Assembly: GCF_019492055.1 (NCBI RefSeq)
Contig: NZ_JAICBX010000002.1
Coordinates: 806,001 to 870,000, forward strand
DNA: 64,000 bases
Direction: 5' to 3'
From: Flavimaribacter sediminis
GTDB lineage: Bacteria; Pseudomonadota; Alphaproteobacteria; Rhizobiales; Rhizobiaceae
Below, in pieces: positions 1 through 9,848 of this stretch (within the stretch, counting starts at the first letter, position 1; the number at the start of each line of letters is the position of its first letter). Below the pieces are notes generated by a model. The model searched no databases. It saw only the letters and a program-made list of their open reading frames with translations, and was not told the origin of the DNA. A program made the translations under genes and the position numbers.

Positions 1-215
1 AACGGACGCGTGAAGACGCCCGTTCACTAGACGCTAGGTATTCTTGTCTCTTCCGGGCAAACCTTTGAATGGCGCTGTCTTCCGCCCGTATGACGGGACA
101 AAAGGCGGCCGCCGGACGCGTCCGGATTTGTGACGTAGCCGTGTTCTGGCCGCCTTTGTCGGGATATCCTTCCCTGAGAATGAATGCACCTTTCCTGGCG
201 TCTGGCCGTTCGTTG

Positions 216-767
216 CTATCCATCATGCATACTCCTATTTTTGTAAGGAAATTCGATATGCATGTCCTTTGGATCACGAGCGATATAGATCAGCGGCGCC
301 TCAAACATATTGTCTTCATAATACATGGCAACATCTCGCAGAACCAACTGCCTTAATTGCCCCGTTTCCGAGAATGTATTGACCCATTCTGCGTAAACCA
401 CATTCTTTTCCCAATCTCTTACGCGAACATACTCGACCGCGACCCGGGACGAATTGAATATGAAATCCCAGACATCCTCGCCTCCATATCTCTTCGTGGC
501 TCCGATCATCTGCAACATTCGGGTCAGCCATTTTCGGTTTGCAGAGTAGATCCACAAGACCGCCAATACGAATGCAATCGGTATTGACCACAGGATTTCA
601 TCGATAAAAACATCCGTGAGAATTGCAGTTCCGTCTGCGTTCTCTAACTTCAGCTCGGAAAAATTGTCGTTGGTTGACTTGTAGATCAGGTAATCGAAGG
701 CGTACGTCGTCAACCCGTGCATCAATGCGCGAACAATTAACTCGGTCTGACTGGGCTTCTCCTTCAT
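216..767 (-). CDS. small membrane protein, DUF6338-like, function unknown
   Basis: A 183-residue protein with one clear membrane segment at about residues 56-78 (ILWSIPIAFVLAVLWIY) and a soluble C-terminal part of about 100 residues. That part contains the pattern DVWDFIFNS, then YVRVRDWEKNVVYAEW, then FSETGQLRQLVLRDV and IHIEFPY-like ends (here MHIEFPY). This layout (membrane anchor plus a small beta-rich domain) resembles the uncharacterised DUF6338 family, from memory only; no function can be given. Base composition is visibly more AT-rich than the core genes of the window. Its start codon lies 16 bp from the left inverted repeat of the neighbouring element, so any promoter would have to lie inside or beyond that repeat. 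Whether it is still expressed is unclear. Confidence 0.6.
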   Translation of the reverse strand: MKEKPSQTELIVRALMHGLTTYAFDYLIYKSTNDNFSELKLENADGTAILTDVFIDEILWSIPIAFVLAVLWIYSANRKWLTRMLQMIGATKRYGGEDVWDFIFNSSRVAVEYVRVRDWEKNVVYAEWVNTFSETGQLRQLVLRDVAMYYEDNMFEAPLIYIARDPKDMHIEFPYKNRSMHDG

Positions 768-782
768 GGCGTAGCGTGGGTC

Positions 783-812
783 TTATGCCGTAAGCGGGAT
801 TATGCCGCATGA
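783..812. repeat. left 30-bp terminal inverted repeat
   Basis: Begins TTATGCCGTAAGCGGGATTA and ends with TGCCGCATGA. It matches the reverse complement of 3646-3675 at 27 of 30 positions. The unit is built of two direct copies of TTATGCCG whose starts are 17 bp apart (783 and 800), a typical layout for tyrosine recombinase binding arms. Confidence 0.8.
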
Positions 813-1018
813 ACGGGATGGCCGGCTATTGTGCCTAAATTCGATGGTGCTTCAGATCGACAAAATCAGCTATCGGTGTTGGGGCGGTATTCTGACTAAC
901 AGGACGGAAAGCCGCCAGCAGTTACGAAAGCGTCCCGATACATGGACTACAATTCGCGACCAGGTTTTTGCGGCGAATTTTTCCCACGGCATCAGTGTCG
1001 CCAGCTTTGTCGCGAAAC

Positions 1019-2188
1019 TTAGGATTTGCGCGACAACAGCAGTGCCAATGCGGCCGAGATTGCCCCGAAAGCGCACGTGCCGGTCCAGCCCCACACAGCA
1101 TAGGCAGAGCCACCAATGCCAGCACCGACGGCACCCCCGGCGAGCATGGTTGCCATGAACACGGTGTTGAGCCGGCTTCGGGCGGCCGGATCGAGCGCAT
1201 AGATGCGCGCCTGATTGGCGACTTGCGAGGACTGCACCGCAAGGTCCATTACCACAATGCCGACAATCAGGCCGATGAGGGAACCTTGCCAAAGCCAGAA
1301 GATGAGGAAGGCGAGCACCACAAGGCCTGCGCCGATCGACACGACCATGGCCGGCCCGCGCCGGTCTGCTAAACCTCCGGCGACTGGCGCAGCGAGCGCG
1401 CCTGCAACCCCGACAAGTGCCAGAAGACCAACCGCAGTACCACCAAGCTGATAGGTTGGTTCAGCCAACAACAGCGCGAGATTCGACCAAAAACCGATGA
1501 AGGCTGCGAAGATCAGGAATTGCACCGCGACCGCTCGCCGGAGAACGCCATACGTCCGCACCAGCGTCCCGAGCGAGCCAAGCAGACGCGGATAGCTCAG
1601 ATCAGTTGTCGGCGGCACGCGGGGCAACCAGAGCGCCAACGCCACACCGATCGCAATCATCACGGCCGCCGCGAACCAGAACACGAAAGGCCAACCCCAA
1701 AGGTCCGAGATTGTGCCGCTGACGGTGCGTGCAACGAGGATGCCGATCAGGATGCCGCCTGTCACCTTGCCGAGAATGCGTCCGCGCTCCATTGGCGGGG
1801 CCAGATGCACGGCGAGCGGCACAATCTGCTGCGCAACTGTGGCGAACAGGCCGACCGCGAGGCTGGCTGCGGCAAGCCACACGAACCCCGGCGAGACAGC
1901 CGCGCCGATTAGCGCGGCCACAAGGACGGCGATGGTCGCGAGGATGAGGGATTTGCGTTCGAGTCGGTCCCCAAGTGGGGCGAGAAACAGCACGCCGAGC
2001 GCATTACCGGCCTGGGTCAGCACCGGCACGATCGCGGCGATCCCCGCTGCCAGCCCGAAATCTGTGGTCAGATGGCCGAGAAATGCCTGATTGTAGTAGC
2101 TGTTGGCGACGGCCGCGCCGGCGCCGATCGCCAGGAGACGGACCAGGGCGGCTGACAAGCGTTCGGTTGAGGAATGTTCTGTCTGCAT
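1019..2188 (-). CDS. MFS transporter (12 TM drug/metabolite exporter type)
   Basis: A 389-residue integral inner-membrane protein, the usual length for a 12-helix major facilitator. The conserved loop between helices 2 and 3 is present as APLGDRLERKSLI (family pattern GxLaDRxGRkxxl), and a second copy of the pattern occurs in the C-terminal half as GGLADRRGPAMV, reflecting the 6+6 repeat. Substrate cannot be read from the sequence; proton-driven efflux is the likeliest role. It is divergent from a LysR-type regulator with 81 bp between the two start codons, the standard layout for a regulator controlling its neighbour. Both lie inside the inverted-repeat element, so the pair is probably cargo. 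Confidence 0.85.
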   Translation of the reverse strand: MQTEHSSTERLSAALVRLLAIGAGAAVANSYYNQAFLGHLTTDFGLAAGIAAIVPVLTQAGNALGVLFLAPLGDRLERKSLILATIAVLVAALIGAAVSPGFVWLAAASLAVGLFATVAQQIVPLAVHLAPPMERGRILGKVTGGILIGILVARTVSGTISDLWGWPFVFWFAAAVMIAIGVALALWLPRVPPTTDLSYPRLLGSLGTLVRTYGVLRRAVAVQFLIFAAFIGFWSNLALLLAEPTYQLGGTAVGLLALVGVAGALAAPVAGGLADRRGPAMVVSIGAGLVVLAFLIFWLWQGSLIGLIVGIVVMDLAVQSSQVANQARIYALDPAARSRLNTVFMATMLAGGAVGAGIGGSAYAVWGWTGTCAFGAISAALALLLSRKS

Positions 2189-2245
2189 GTGGGCCAGACA
2201 TACATTTTGGCCTTACTAGTACAAACCATTTCTATTGCCTAATGA

Positions 2246-2260
2246 TTTAGTTTGTCTAAA
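2246..2260. promoter_or_regulatory. LysR-type operator palindrome TTTAG-N5-CTAAA
   Basis: A perfect 15-bp interrupted palindrome TTTAGTTTGTCTAAA between the divergent MFS and LysR genes. It fits the T-N11-A plus dyad rule for LysR-type sites and is the only clear palindrome in the spacer. It overlaps an upstream in-frame TTG at 2252, which argues that the regulator starts at the ATG at 2270 rather than there. Confidence 0.5.
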
Positions 2261-2269
2261 CTCTTCGAC

Positions 2270-3169
2270 ATGACATCACCCGTTTCCTTTGGTGCGTTGC
2301 GCACTTTTGTCGAGATCGGTCGGCAGGGCAGCATCAAGCGCGCTGCGCAGGAACTGAATGTGACTCCGGGGGCCGTGAGCCAGCAGATCAAGGCGCTGGA
2401 GGCGCGCTTCGGCGTCCAACTCCTGGAACGTGGAAACCGCGAGGTGAAGTTATCGGCGCATGGCTTGCGCCTGTTTGGCGAAGTCGCGCCGGCCTTCACG
2501 CAGATCGACGCAGCCGTACAACTCTTAGACGATCGAAGGCCAGGGCCGCGTTCTCTGGTCGTCAGCACAACGCCATCCCTCGCGGCGTGCTGGCTAGCGC
2601 CACGCATCGGCCGCTTCACCGCGCAACATCCCGATATCGAGATTCAAATTGAAACGTCGGTGCAACTCGCGGACATGACAGGCGGCGCGGTGGATGTGGC
2701 GATCAGGCACGGCTCTGGCAACTATCCCGGCCTCAACGCCGCCTTACTTTTTATACCCCAGCTTGTGGCGGTCGCAAGCCCGTCGCTTCTGATCGACGGT
2801 CCCTTGAGTCATCCCGCCGATTGTCTACGCTATCCGCTTCTACAGGACCGCGACCGGGCCGATTGGCCGACATGGTTTGAATTGCACGGCGTCAAGCCGA
2901 CCCGCAATGCAAGAAAGGGGCCGAGCTACGCCGACGACGCCCTGTTAATTCAAGGCGTCATTGCCGGCCAAGGTCTCGCTATCGTGCGAGATGTGTACGC
3001 GGCCCTCGCTCTGGACGCGGGCAGCATCGTGCTCGCGCTCGATGCGCCCGTTCCGACGTCGGCGGGGTACTTCGTCGTCGTGCAGCCGGGCAGGATGACT
3101 GTGCCAAAGATCGCTGCCTTCCGCCGATGGATCCTAAGTGAGGCCAGCGTCGGAATAAAACCCACTTAA
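2270..3169 (+). CDS. LysR family transcriptional regulator (GcvA-like)
   Basis: A 299-residue LysR-type regulator. Residues about 3-62 form the winged helix-turn-helix (ALRTFVEIGRQGSIKRAAQE, then VTPGAVSQQIKALEARFG), followed by the effector-binding domain. Phrases such as DVAIRHGSGNYPGL and GQGLAIVRD are typical of the GcvA/AmpR branch. The ATG at 2270 was chosen over an in-frame TTG at 2252 because the latter lies in the presumed operator. No strong ribosome-binding site is visible before it. It probably controls the divergent MFS gene and itself, responding to an unknown ligand. Downstream follows a recombinase relic, so the gene sits inside a mobile segment. Confidence 0.85.
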   Translation: MTSPVSFGALRTFVEIGRQGSIKRAAQELNVTPGAVSQQIKALEARFGVQLLERGNREVKLSAHGLRLFGEVAPAFTQIDAAVQLLDDRRPGPRSLVVSTTPSLAACWLAPRIGRFTAQHPDIEIQIETSVQLADMTGGAVDVAIRHGSGNYPGLNAALLFIPQLVAVASPSLLIDGPLSHPADCLRYPLLQDRDRADWPTWFELHGVKPTRNARKGPSYADDALLIQGVIAGQGLAIVRDVYAALALDAGSIVLALDAPVPTSAGYFVVVQPGRMTVPKIAAFRRWILSEASVGIKPT

Positions 3170-3198
3170 AACAGAAAAACGAGGCTCCACCACGGGGA

Positions 3199-3592
3199 TT
3201 GGCGCCGGGCCGCTTTCTGCATTCTCACCCCTATATCTACAGCGATGTCGAAATCGTTGCGATCATCGAGCATGCGCGAATGCTGCCTTCTTTCTACGGC
3301 CCTTCGCGGCCTGACCTGCTCGATGCCGAATCCGGCGTGCTTCACATCCAACAGGGCAAGTTCGGCAAAGAACGGCTTCTGCTGCTGGACCCGAGTGTTG
3401 TGCAGCGGCCGGGTTGACCAATCGGTGATCGCATTGTGGCTGAGGCATGAATCCGTGGAAACGAGCCAGATCTATATCCACGCCGATATGCGGCTGAAGG
3501 AAAAGGCGCTCGTTCAGATCGTCAGCCCGGAAACACATGCGGGGCGGTATCGTCTCAACGATGAACGACTCGCGTATATCGAAGCACTCTGA
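3199..3592 (+). pseudogene. tyrosine recombinase/integrase relic with internal deletions and a frameshift
   Basis: Fragments of one tyrosine recombinase are readable in two frames. From 3199: HPYIYSDVEIVAIIEHARML, then LPSFYG, then ESGVLHIQQGKFGKERLLLL; this frame stops at 3417. In the other frame, up to 3592: DQSVIALWLRHESVETSQIY, then IHADMRLKEKALVQIV, ending DERLAYIEAL. The region that should hold the first catalytic Arg is lost between LPSFYG and ESGVLHI, and the stretch with the HxxR motif is lost between the two halves. The LWLxHES box and the nucleophile Tyr of SQIYIHAD remain. Family members are roughly 330-400 residues; about 130 codons are left, so it cannot be active. It lies next to the right inverted repeat. 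Confidence 0.85.
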
Positions 3593-3645
3593 TTATGCCG
3601 AACCGTCGCATGGCCGAATGCCGGCTCAACAGCCACGACGCTCGG

Positions 3646-3675
3646 TCATGCGGCATAACCCGGTTTACGGCATAA
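3646..3675. repeat. right 30-bp terminal inverted repeat
   Basis: Reads TCATGCGGCATAACCCGGTT then TACGGCATAA; inverted copy of 783-812 with three mismatches. It contains two copies of CGGCATAA. A further TTATGCCG in the opposite orientation sits at 3593-3600, directly after the recombinase stop codon. Confidence 0.8.
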
Positions 3676-3808
3676 CGAGTCCAAACGCGCCCAGATAAGA
3701 CCAGGTAGAAAAATGATCGCAATCTGGATGATCAAAACATCAATTTTTTATTGTATCGCACGAATATTCAACTCAAGTTTGCGTATCTCTGCTTTCTTTC
3801 AAACGCAA

Positions 3809-3838
3809 TAAAAAAGCCCGTCGGTTTCCCGGCGGGCC
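3809..3838 (-). terminator. rho-independent terminator of pnp
   Basis: Read on the reverse strand: stem GCCCGCCGG, loop GAAA, stem CCGACGGGC with one mismatch, then TTTTTTATTG. It starts about 25 bp past the pnp stop codon. Confidence 0.85.
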
Positions 3839-3861
3839 AATGATTTCTGGATGTGTCAGGC

Positions 3862-6003
<2,142 letters not shown>

Positions 6004-6166
6004 GTCCTGTCCTTTTTGGCGGAGCGGCTCCGATCATCGGATTCCACGCCCCGTTTGTTGCAATCAGGCGCCCTCGGGCGCCGTTCTTCCGATTGCCACG
6101 GGCAAGACAACGGGTGGCTCGTAAACTTTGCAAGCAACCTGCAATCCTGCCCCGTGACAGTCCCTC

Positions 6167-6184
6167 CGGACGCCGCAGCGTCCG
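6167..6184 (-). promoter_or_regulatory. pnp: hairpin in the pnp upstream region
   Basis: Palindrome CGGACGC-CGCA-GCGTCCG immediately after the T-run of the rpsO terminator. In enterobacteria the pnp leader has a hairpin cut by RNase III as part of PNPase self-control; whether this one plays that part is inference. Confidence 0.3.
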
Positions 6185-6185
6185 A

Positions 6186-6216
6186 ATAAAAACGGCGGCG
6201 CGTTTCCGCGCCGCCG
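6186..6216 (-). terminator. rho-independent terminator of rpsO
   Basis: On the reverse strand: perfect 10-bp stem CGGCGGCGCG, loop GAAA, CGCGCCGCCG, then TTTTTATT, 7 bp past the rpsO stop codon. Confidence 0.9.
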
Positions 6217-6222
6217 AACAAG

Positions 6223-6492
6223 CTAACGGCGAATACCGAGACTCGCGATAAGCTTCTTGTACCGTTCCTCGTCCTTCTTTTTCAGATAGTCGAGCAGAGA
6301 ACGGCGATTGGAAACCATCTTCAGGAGGCCACGGCGGGAGTGGTTGTCCTTCTTGTGACCCTTGAAGTGTTCCGTAAGATTTGTGATGCGTTCGGTCAGC
6401 AGCGCGACCTGGACTTCCGGCGAACCCGTGTCGCCATCCTTCGTCGCATATTCTTTCAGAATCTCAGCCTTGCGCTCAGCAGTGATCGACAT
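6223..6492 (-). CDS. rpsO: 30S ribosomal protein S15
   Basis: An 89-residue protein, the exact family length. It contains the S15 landmarks [35 protein letters not shown] and [14 protein letters not shown], which bind 16S rRNA in the central domain of the small subunit. It starts at ATG 6490-6492 with AAAGGAT ahead of it. In most relatives truB lies directly upstream; here 9.3 kb of transport and polyol genes intervene. The region upstream folds into two stem-loops that may be an S15 self-control leader. A strong terminator follows directly. Confidence 0.98.
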   Translation of the reverse strand: MSITAERKAEILKEYATKDGDTGSPEVQVALLTERITNLTEHFKGHKKDNHSRRGLLKMVSNRRSLLDYLKKKDEERYKKLIASLGIRR

Positions 6493-6504
6493 CGTACATC
6501 CTTT

Positions 6505-6580
6505 CGGTTTTTCAAGATGGAAGTCGCCCTGTGCCGGGATGTCGTCCAGCAGGGGCCGTTATTGACGGCTCAAAAGCCGT
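6505..6580 (-). promoter_or_regulatory. rpsO: candidate rpsO leader structure
   Basis: Upstream of rpsO the reverse strand can form ACGGCT-TTTG-AGCCGT (6565-6580) and a second stem CCCTG/CAGGG (6527-6554). The ribosome-binding site follows. S15 controls its own mRNA through leader structures that differ between phyla, including alphaproteobacteria. The pairing is seen; the function is inference. Confidence 0.35.
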
Positions 6581-6647
6581 ATGGCGCTGCATATAGGCCA
6601 CGCCGGGGCAAAATACCAGCCCTATTTTCAACCGCCGGTATCCGCCT

Positions 6648-7556
6648 TCAGGTCTCCGGCGGCACCAGGCGCGCATTGGCGCGTTCGCGATAGACGACGT
6701 AAAGGCCGGAGGCCACGGTGATGCAGATGCCGACCGCCGCCATCCCGTTCGGCAAGTCCTTGAAGATCATCCAGCCGATGAGGGTCGCGAACGGTATTTC
6801 GAGATATTGCATGGGCGCGAGCGACGAGGCGGGCGCATAGCGCAGCGACCAGGTCATCAACAGATGCGCCACCGTGCCAAGAACGCCGATCGACAAAAGC
6901 AGCAGCGTTTCACGGGTATCGGGGAAGACCATGGTGAAGACCGAGTTTTCGCGCCCCGCCGTCAGCAGATAAGCCGCCCCCAGGCCTATCGACACGTAAA
7001 TTCCATTCGCCGCCTGCAGCGTGATGGGGTCGCATTGCTTGGCGATCATCCGCGTCACCAGCATGAACAAGGCAAAGATGACCGCGACCACCAGTGGCAG
7101 CAAGGCGTAAACGCCGACATCGGCGAAACGCGGCTGGATGACCAGAAGCGTGCCGATGAAACCGACGACGCAGGCAGCCAGACGGCGCGGCCCGATTTCC
7201 TCGTCAAGCACCATGCGGCCAAGAAGCAGCATGATGAAGGGCATGACGAAAGCGATCGCGACCGCATCGGCAAGCGGCATGTAGCGCAGTGACGTGAACA
7301 TGGCCGCGACGCCGATGACGTGAAGAAAGGCGCGGAGGATCGCGAGTTTGAGGACCCGGCCGCGCAGGCGCAGTTCCCTGCCCGTCCACAGGACGATCGG
7401 GATCAGCAGGAACGCCTGCATGAGAAACCGGAAGAACAGGAGCTGAGCGAGCGGCACCGTGTCTCCGAGCAGCTTGGCGATGGAGTCGCCGAGCGGCGCC
7501 AACACGCAAAAGCCGAGCATCAAAGCAATGCCGAGAAGCGGCCGGTCCGCATTCAT
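6648..7556 (-). CDS. DMT family permease (two EamA domains)
   Basis: A 302-residue, ten-helix inner-membrane protein of the drug/metabolite transporter family. Two EamA repeats are visible, about residues 8-140 and 150-290. Typical marks are SLRYMPLADAVAIAFVMPFI in the first and SLRYAPASSLAPMQYLEIPF in the second, each a helix with a conserved Pro-rich turn. Substrate is unknown; relatives export amino acids or metabolites. It is divergent from the thioesterase gene (175-bp spacer) and lies between rpsO and the polyol operon, where it has no obvious functional partner. Confidence 0.85.
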   Translation of the reverse strand: MNADRPLLGIALMLGFCVLAPLGDSIAKLLGDTVPLAQLLFFRFLMQAFLLIPIVLWTGRELRLRGRVLKLAILRAFLHVIGVAAMFTSLRYMPLADAVAIAFVMPFIMLLLGRMVLDEEIGPRRLAACVVGFIGTLLVIQPRFADVGVYALLPLVVAVIFALFMLVTRMIAKQCDPITLQAANGIYVSIGLGAAYLLTAGRENSVFTMVFPDTRETLLLLSIGVLGTVAHLLMTWSLRYAPASSLAPMQYLEIPFATLIGWMIFKDLPNGMAAVGICITVASGLYVVYRERANARLVPPET

Positions 7557-7731
7557 TGCTTGCGCCTGACACTCTTATCGGCCGAATTATCCAGAATTTC
7601 TCTCCCGAGACCACGAATCATGTCGTAGATGATGGTCCGGCAATACAGCATGCGTGGCCGATGGGCGAGACGCTTCATCGCAGCTTCAATTTTATCTATT
7701 GTGACCGGACTTCGAACCGGGAGCCAAACCG

Positions 7732-8127
7732 ATGCAAGACACCCCGTCCGACGCCAATCCGATTATCCGGACCATCGCCATGCCCGCGGACACCAATTCG
7801 TCCGGGGATATCTTTGGCGGCTGGCTTATGTCGCAGATGGATCTTGCGGCCGGCAGCGTCGCGGCCCGCATTTCGAAGGGACGCTGCGCAACCGTCGCCG
7901 TCGAGGGCATGAAATTCCTGCGTCCGGTTCATGTCGGCGACGAGGTCACTCTGTACGCCACCCTTGGCCGAGTGGGGCGCACGTCGATGACCATCCATGT
8001 CGAGGCCTGGCGACGCCAAAGACACGCCGAGGAAACCGAAATGGTGACCAGCGCCGAATTCACCTTCGTGGCGCTGGACGACAAGGGCCGGTCGCGGCCG
8101 GTCTACCCCGATCAGCCGGACAAATAG
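7732..8127 (+). CDS. acyl-CoA thioesterase, YciA-like hotdog protein
   Basis: A 131-residue hotdog-fold thioesterase. The active-site helix region is clear: MPADTNSSGDIFGGWLMSQM, in which the Asp of GDIFGG is the family's catalytic residue. The second conserved strand is GMKFLRPVHVGDEV. It hydrolyses short- to medium-chain acyl-CoA in the cytoplasm as a hexamer in known relatives. The start ATG has GGGAG eight bases upstream. Its last 16 bases overlap, tail to tail, the end of mtlK on the other strand, so the two transcripts must be complementary at their 3' ends. Confidence 0.85.
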   Translation: MQDTPSDANPIIRTIAMPADTNSSGDIFGGWLMSQMDLAAGSVAARISKGRCATVAVEGMKFLRPVHVGDEVTLYATLGRVGRTSMTIHVEAWRRQRHAEETEMVTSAEFTFVALDDKGRSRPVYPDQPDK

Positions 8128-9578
8128 GTTTCCAGCGTTTTGCGCGTTCCGGATTTCCAAAGTGAATTCAGGGCTTTGGCGAAGGCCTCGGCAAAGGGCG
8201 TCCGATCCTTAAGGAGACCGAAAATGTCGCCCATGGCAAGCCAGGCGGACGGATTGCTCCGCGCTTCAAGCGCGGTCTTGTTGAGCCTTTCGGCATTCAC
8301 ATCGTCGATGACGATCGGCGCGCCGTCGTCAGTTTCGCCCGCGCAATAGCGGCACCACAGGGCGACCTCCAAGGCGAGACCGTCAACAGGTTGTCCGGCG
8401 TCGAGCCTGTCGGCGACCGTGGGCAGGATGAATTTCGGCTGCCGGTTGGACCCGTCGAGGCAAAGCCGCGCGATCGTGTCGCCAACCTTTGGATTGGAGA
8501 AACGCTCGGCCACCTTTCGGAAATAGCTGTCGAGATCGACGCCCGGAACCGGCGGCACTGTGGGGATGATCTCGCTGTGCTCCAGTTTTTCGAGAAAGCC
8601 GCGCACGAGCGGCTCTTCCATGGCGTCGTGGGCGAAGCGCAGGCCCATCAGGCCCGAAGGATAGGCGATCGCGGCGTGACCGCCGTTGAGGATCCTGAGC
8701 TTCATCAGTTCGAACGGGCCGACATCGGGGACGAATTCCACCCCGACTTTCTCGAGCGCCGGGCGGCCAAGCGGGAAATGATCTTCCAGAACCCATTGCC
8801 GGAACGGCTCGCAGACGACGGGCGAAGCGTCCTCGATATCGAAGGTGTCCTGCAGCAGCTTCCGTTCGCGATCGCCGGTGGCGGGCGTGATGCAATCGAC
8901 CATGCCGCTGGGAAACGCGACGTTCCCGGTGATCCAGTCGCCCAGCTCCGGCGAAATCAGACTGGCAAGACCGGTGACGGCGTCTCTGCAGACCTTGCCA
9001 TTGTCCGGAAGATTGTCGCAGCTCATGACTGTGAACGGGGCAAGCCCTGCTTCACGGCGGCGGACGAGCCCGGCGATCAGCATGCCGAACACCGTGGACG
9101 GCGCATCGCGATTGCGACTGTCGGCGACGATGTCCGGATGATCGGCCTGAAACCCGCCGCGCTTTGCGTCGAGATAGTAGCCGCCTTCCGTAATGGTGAG
9201 CGAGACGATGCGGGTTTCCGGCCGCGCCATCGCCGCGATGATCGCCCCGGCGTCGATTTCCGCGAAGTCGATCATTGCGCCGCAGATGCGCGCCGTATAG
9301 CCGGCCGGGTCAAGCTCCAGAACCGTCGTCAGCCAGTCTTGCTTTTCCAGGGTCGCTCGCATTTTCGCGTCGTACGGTTTGACGCCTGCGCCGGTGATCG
9401 CCCAGTCGTGATCGTCTCCCATGGAGAAGAGACGGTCGAGATACACCTGCTGGTGGGCGCGATGAAAATTGCCGACCCCGACATGAACAATCCCGGACGT
9501 CAGGGCGGAACGGTCATATGCGGGTGCGCTCACACCCTTGGGAGGGTGTTCCAGGAGGCGGCGGTCAAGTCTGGGCAT
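8112..9578 (-). CDS. mtlK: mannitol 2-dehydrogenase (polyol-specific long-chain dehydrogenase)
   Basis: A 488-residue member of the polyol-specific long-chain dehydrogenases. It oxidises D-mannitol (often also D-arabitol and D-sorbitol) to the ketose with NAD. The nucleotide-binding segment is IVHVGVGNFHRAHQQVYLD at about residues 29-47. The catalytic set Lys, Asn and His is present in the right spacing in KLRILNGGHAAIAY. It is the last gene of the polyol operon, right after a broken SDR gene. Because the SDR partner is lost, this enzyme is probably the operon's only working dehydrogenase. Confidence 0.9.
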   Translation of the reverse strand: MPRLDRRLLEHPPKGVSAPAYDRSALTSGIVHVGVGNFHRAHQQVYLDRLFSMGDDHDWAITGAGVKPYDAKMRATLEKQDWLTTVLELDPAGYTARICGAMIDFAEIDAGAIIAAMARPETRIVSLTITEGGYYLDAKRGGFQADHPDIVADSRNRDAPSTVFGMLIAGLVRRREAGLAPFTVMSCDNLPDNGKVCRDAVTGLASLISPELGDWITGNVAFPSGMVDCITPATGDRERKLLQDTFDIEDASPVVCEPFRQWVLEDHFPLGRPALEKVGVEFVPDVGPFELMKLRILNGGHAAIAYPSGLMGLRFAHDAMEEPLVRGFLEKLEHSEIIPTVPPVPGVDLDSYFRKVAERFSNPKVGDTIARLCLDGSNRQPKFILPTVADRLDAGQPVDGLALEVALWCRYCAGETDDGAPIVIDDVNAERLNKTALEARSNPSAWLAMGDIFGLLKDRTPFAEAFAKALNSLWKSGTRKTLETYLSG

Positions 9579-9584
9579 ATCAAT

Positions 9585-9839
9585 TCATCCGGTTTGCGCC
9601 GTCGCCATCGCCGGCCGTGTCAACAAGACTGTGGTTCCTCCCGTGCGTTCGAACGCAGCTGCCGCCCGAACAGCAAGGGCGCCATCGCCTATTCCGACAG
9701 CCGCCCCAGCGGCTCTCGCCCGGTCGAAACCGGCGATGGCGGCCCTTGCGCCTTCGCGTGCATGGGCGCCGGCACAAGCTTTGCCGACGCCGACAGCCGC
9801 GCCGGTGATCATCGCAAGCCTATTTGCAAGGCGGCGCAT
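9585..9839 (-). pseudogene. smoS: truncated sorbitol dehydrogenase (SDR) relic, smoS position
   Basis: An 84-codon reading frame that begins as a short-chain dehydrogenase: RLANRLAMITGAAVGVGKAC has the intact TGxxxGxG cofactor motif, followed by AREGARAAIAGFDRARA. After about residue 58 the similarity breaks up (ERTGGTTVLL recalls the strand before the NNAG motif) and the frame ends. The catalytic Ser, Tyr and Lys are absent. Full-length SmoS-type enzymes are about 256 residues, so roughly 500 bp are missing between smoK and mtlK, exactly where smoS lies in related operons. It should not be functional. The flanking genes and their spacing are intact, which points to a clean internal deletion. 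Confidence 0.7.
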
Positions 9840-9848
9840 GCGAACTCC

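Larger units (their letters stand above)
783..3675. mobile_element. decayed tyrosine-recombinase element carrying an MFS/LysR pair
   Basis: A 2.9-kb segment bounded by nearly identical 30-bp inverted repeats, with the remains of a tyrosine recombinase next to the right end and two accessory genes inside. The recombinase relic resembles the integrases that occur in trios (RIT elements) in proteobacteria, whose elements also end in inverted repeats with palindromic or repeated cores. Only fragments of one recombinase remain, so the element should not move on its own. No clear target-site duplication was seen just outside the repeats (left flank ends GGGTC, right flank starts CGAGT). Calling it a RIT derivative is inference; the repeats and the relic are seen directly. 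Confidence 0.6.

Noticed and set aside
69-356. 95-codon forward frame at the left edge.
   Set aside because: Overlaps the better supported reverse gene at 216-767 and shows no family features; region 1-215 is treated as non-coding. A weak stem AACGGACG/CGCCCGTT at 1-24 was not convincing as a terminator.
812-1018. Remnants of further recombinase genes at the left end of the mobile element.
   Set aside because: No recombinase motif could be read in any frame; the 200 bp hold no supported gene.
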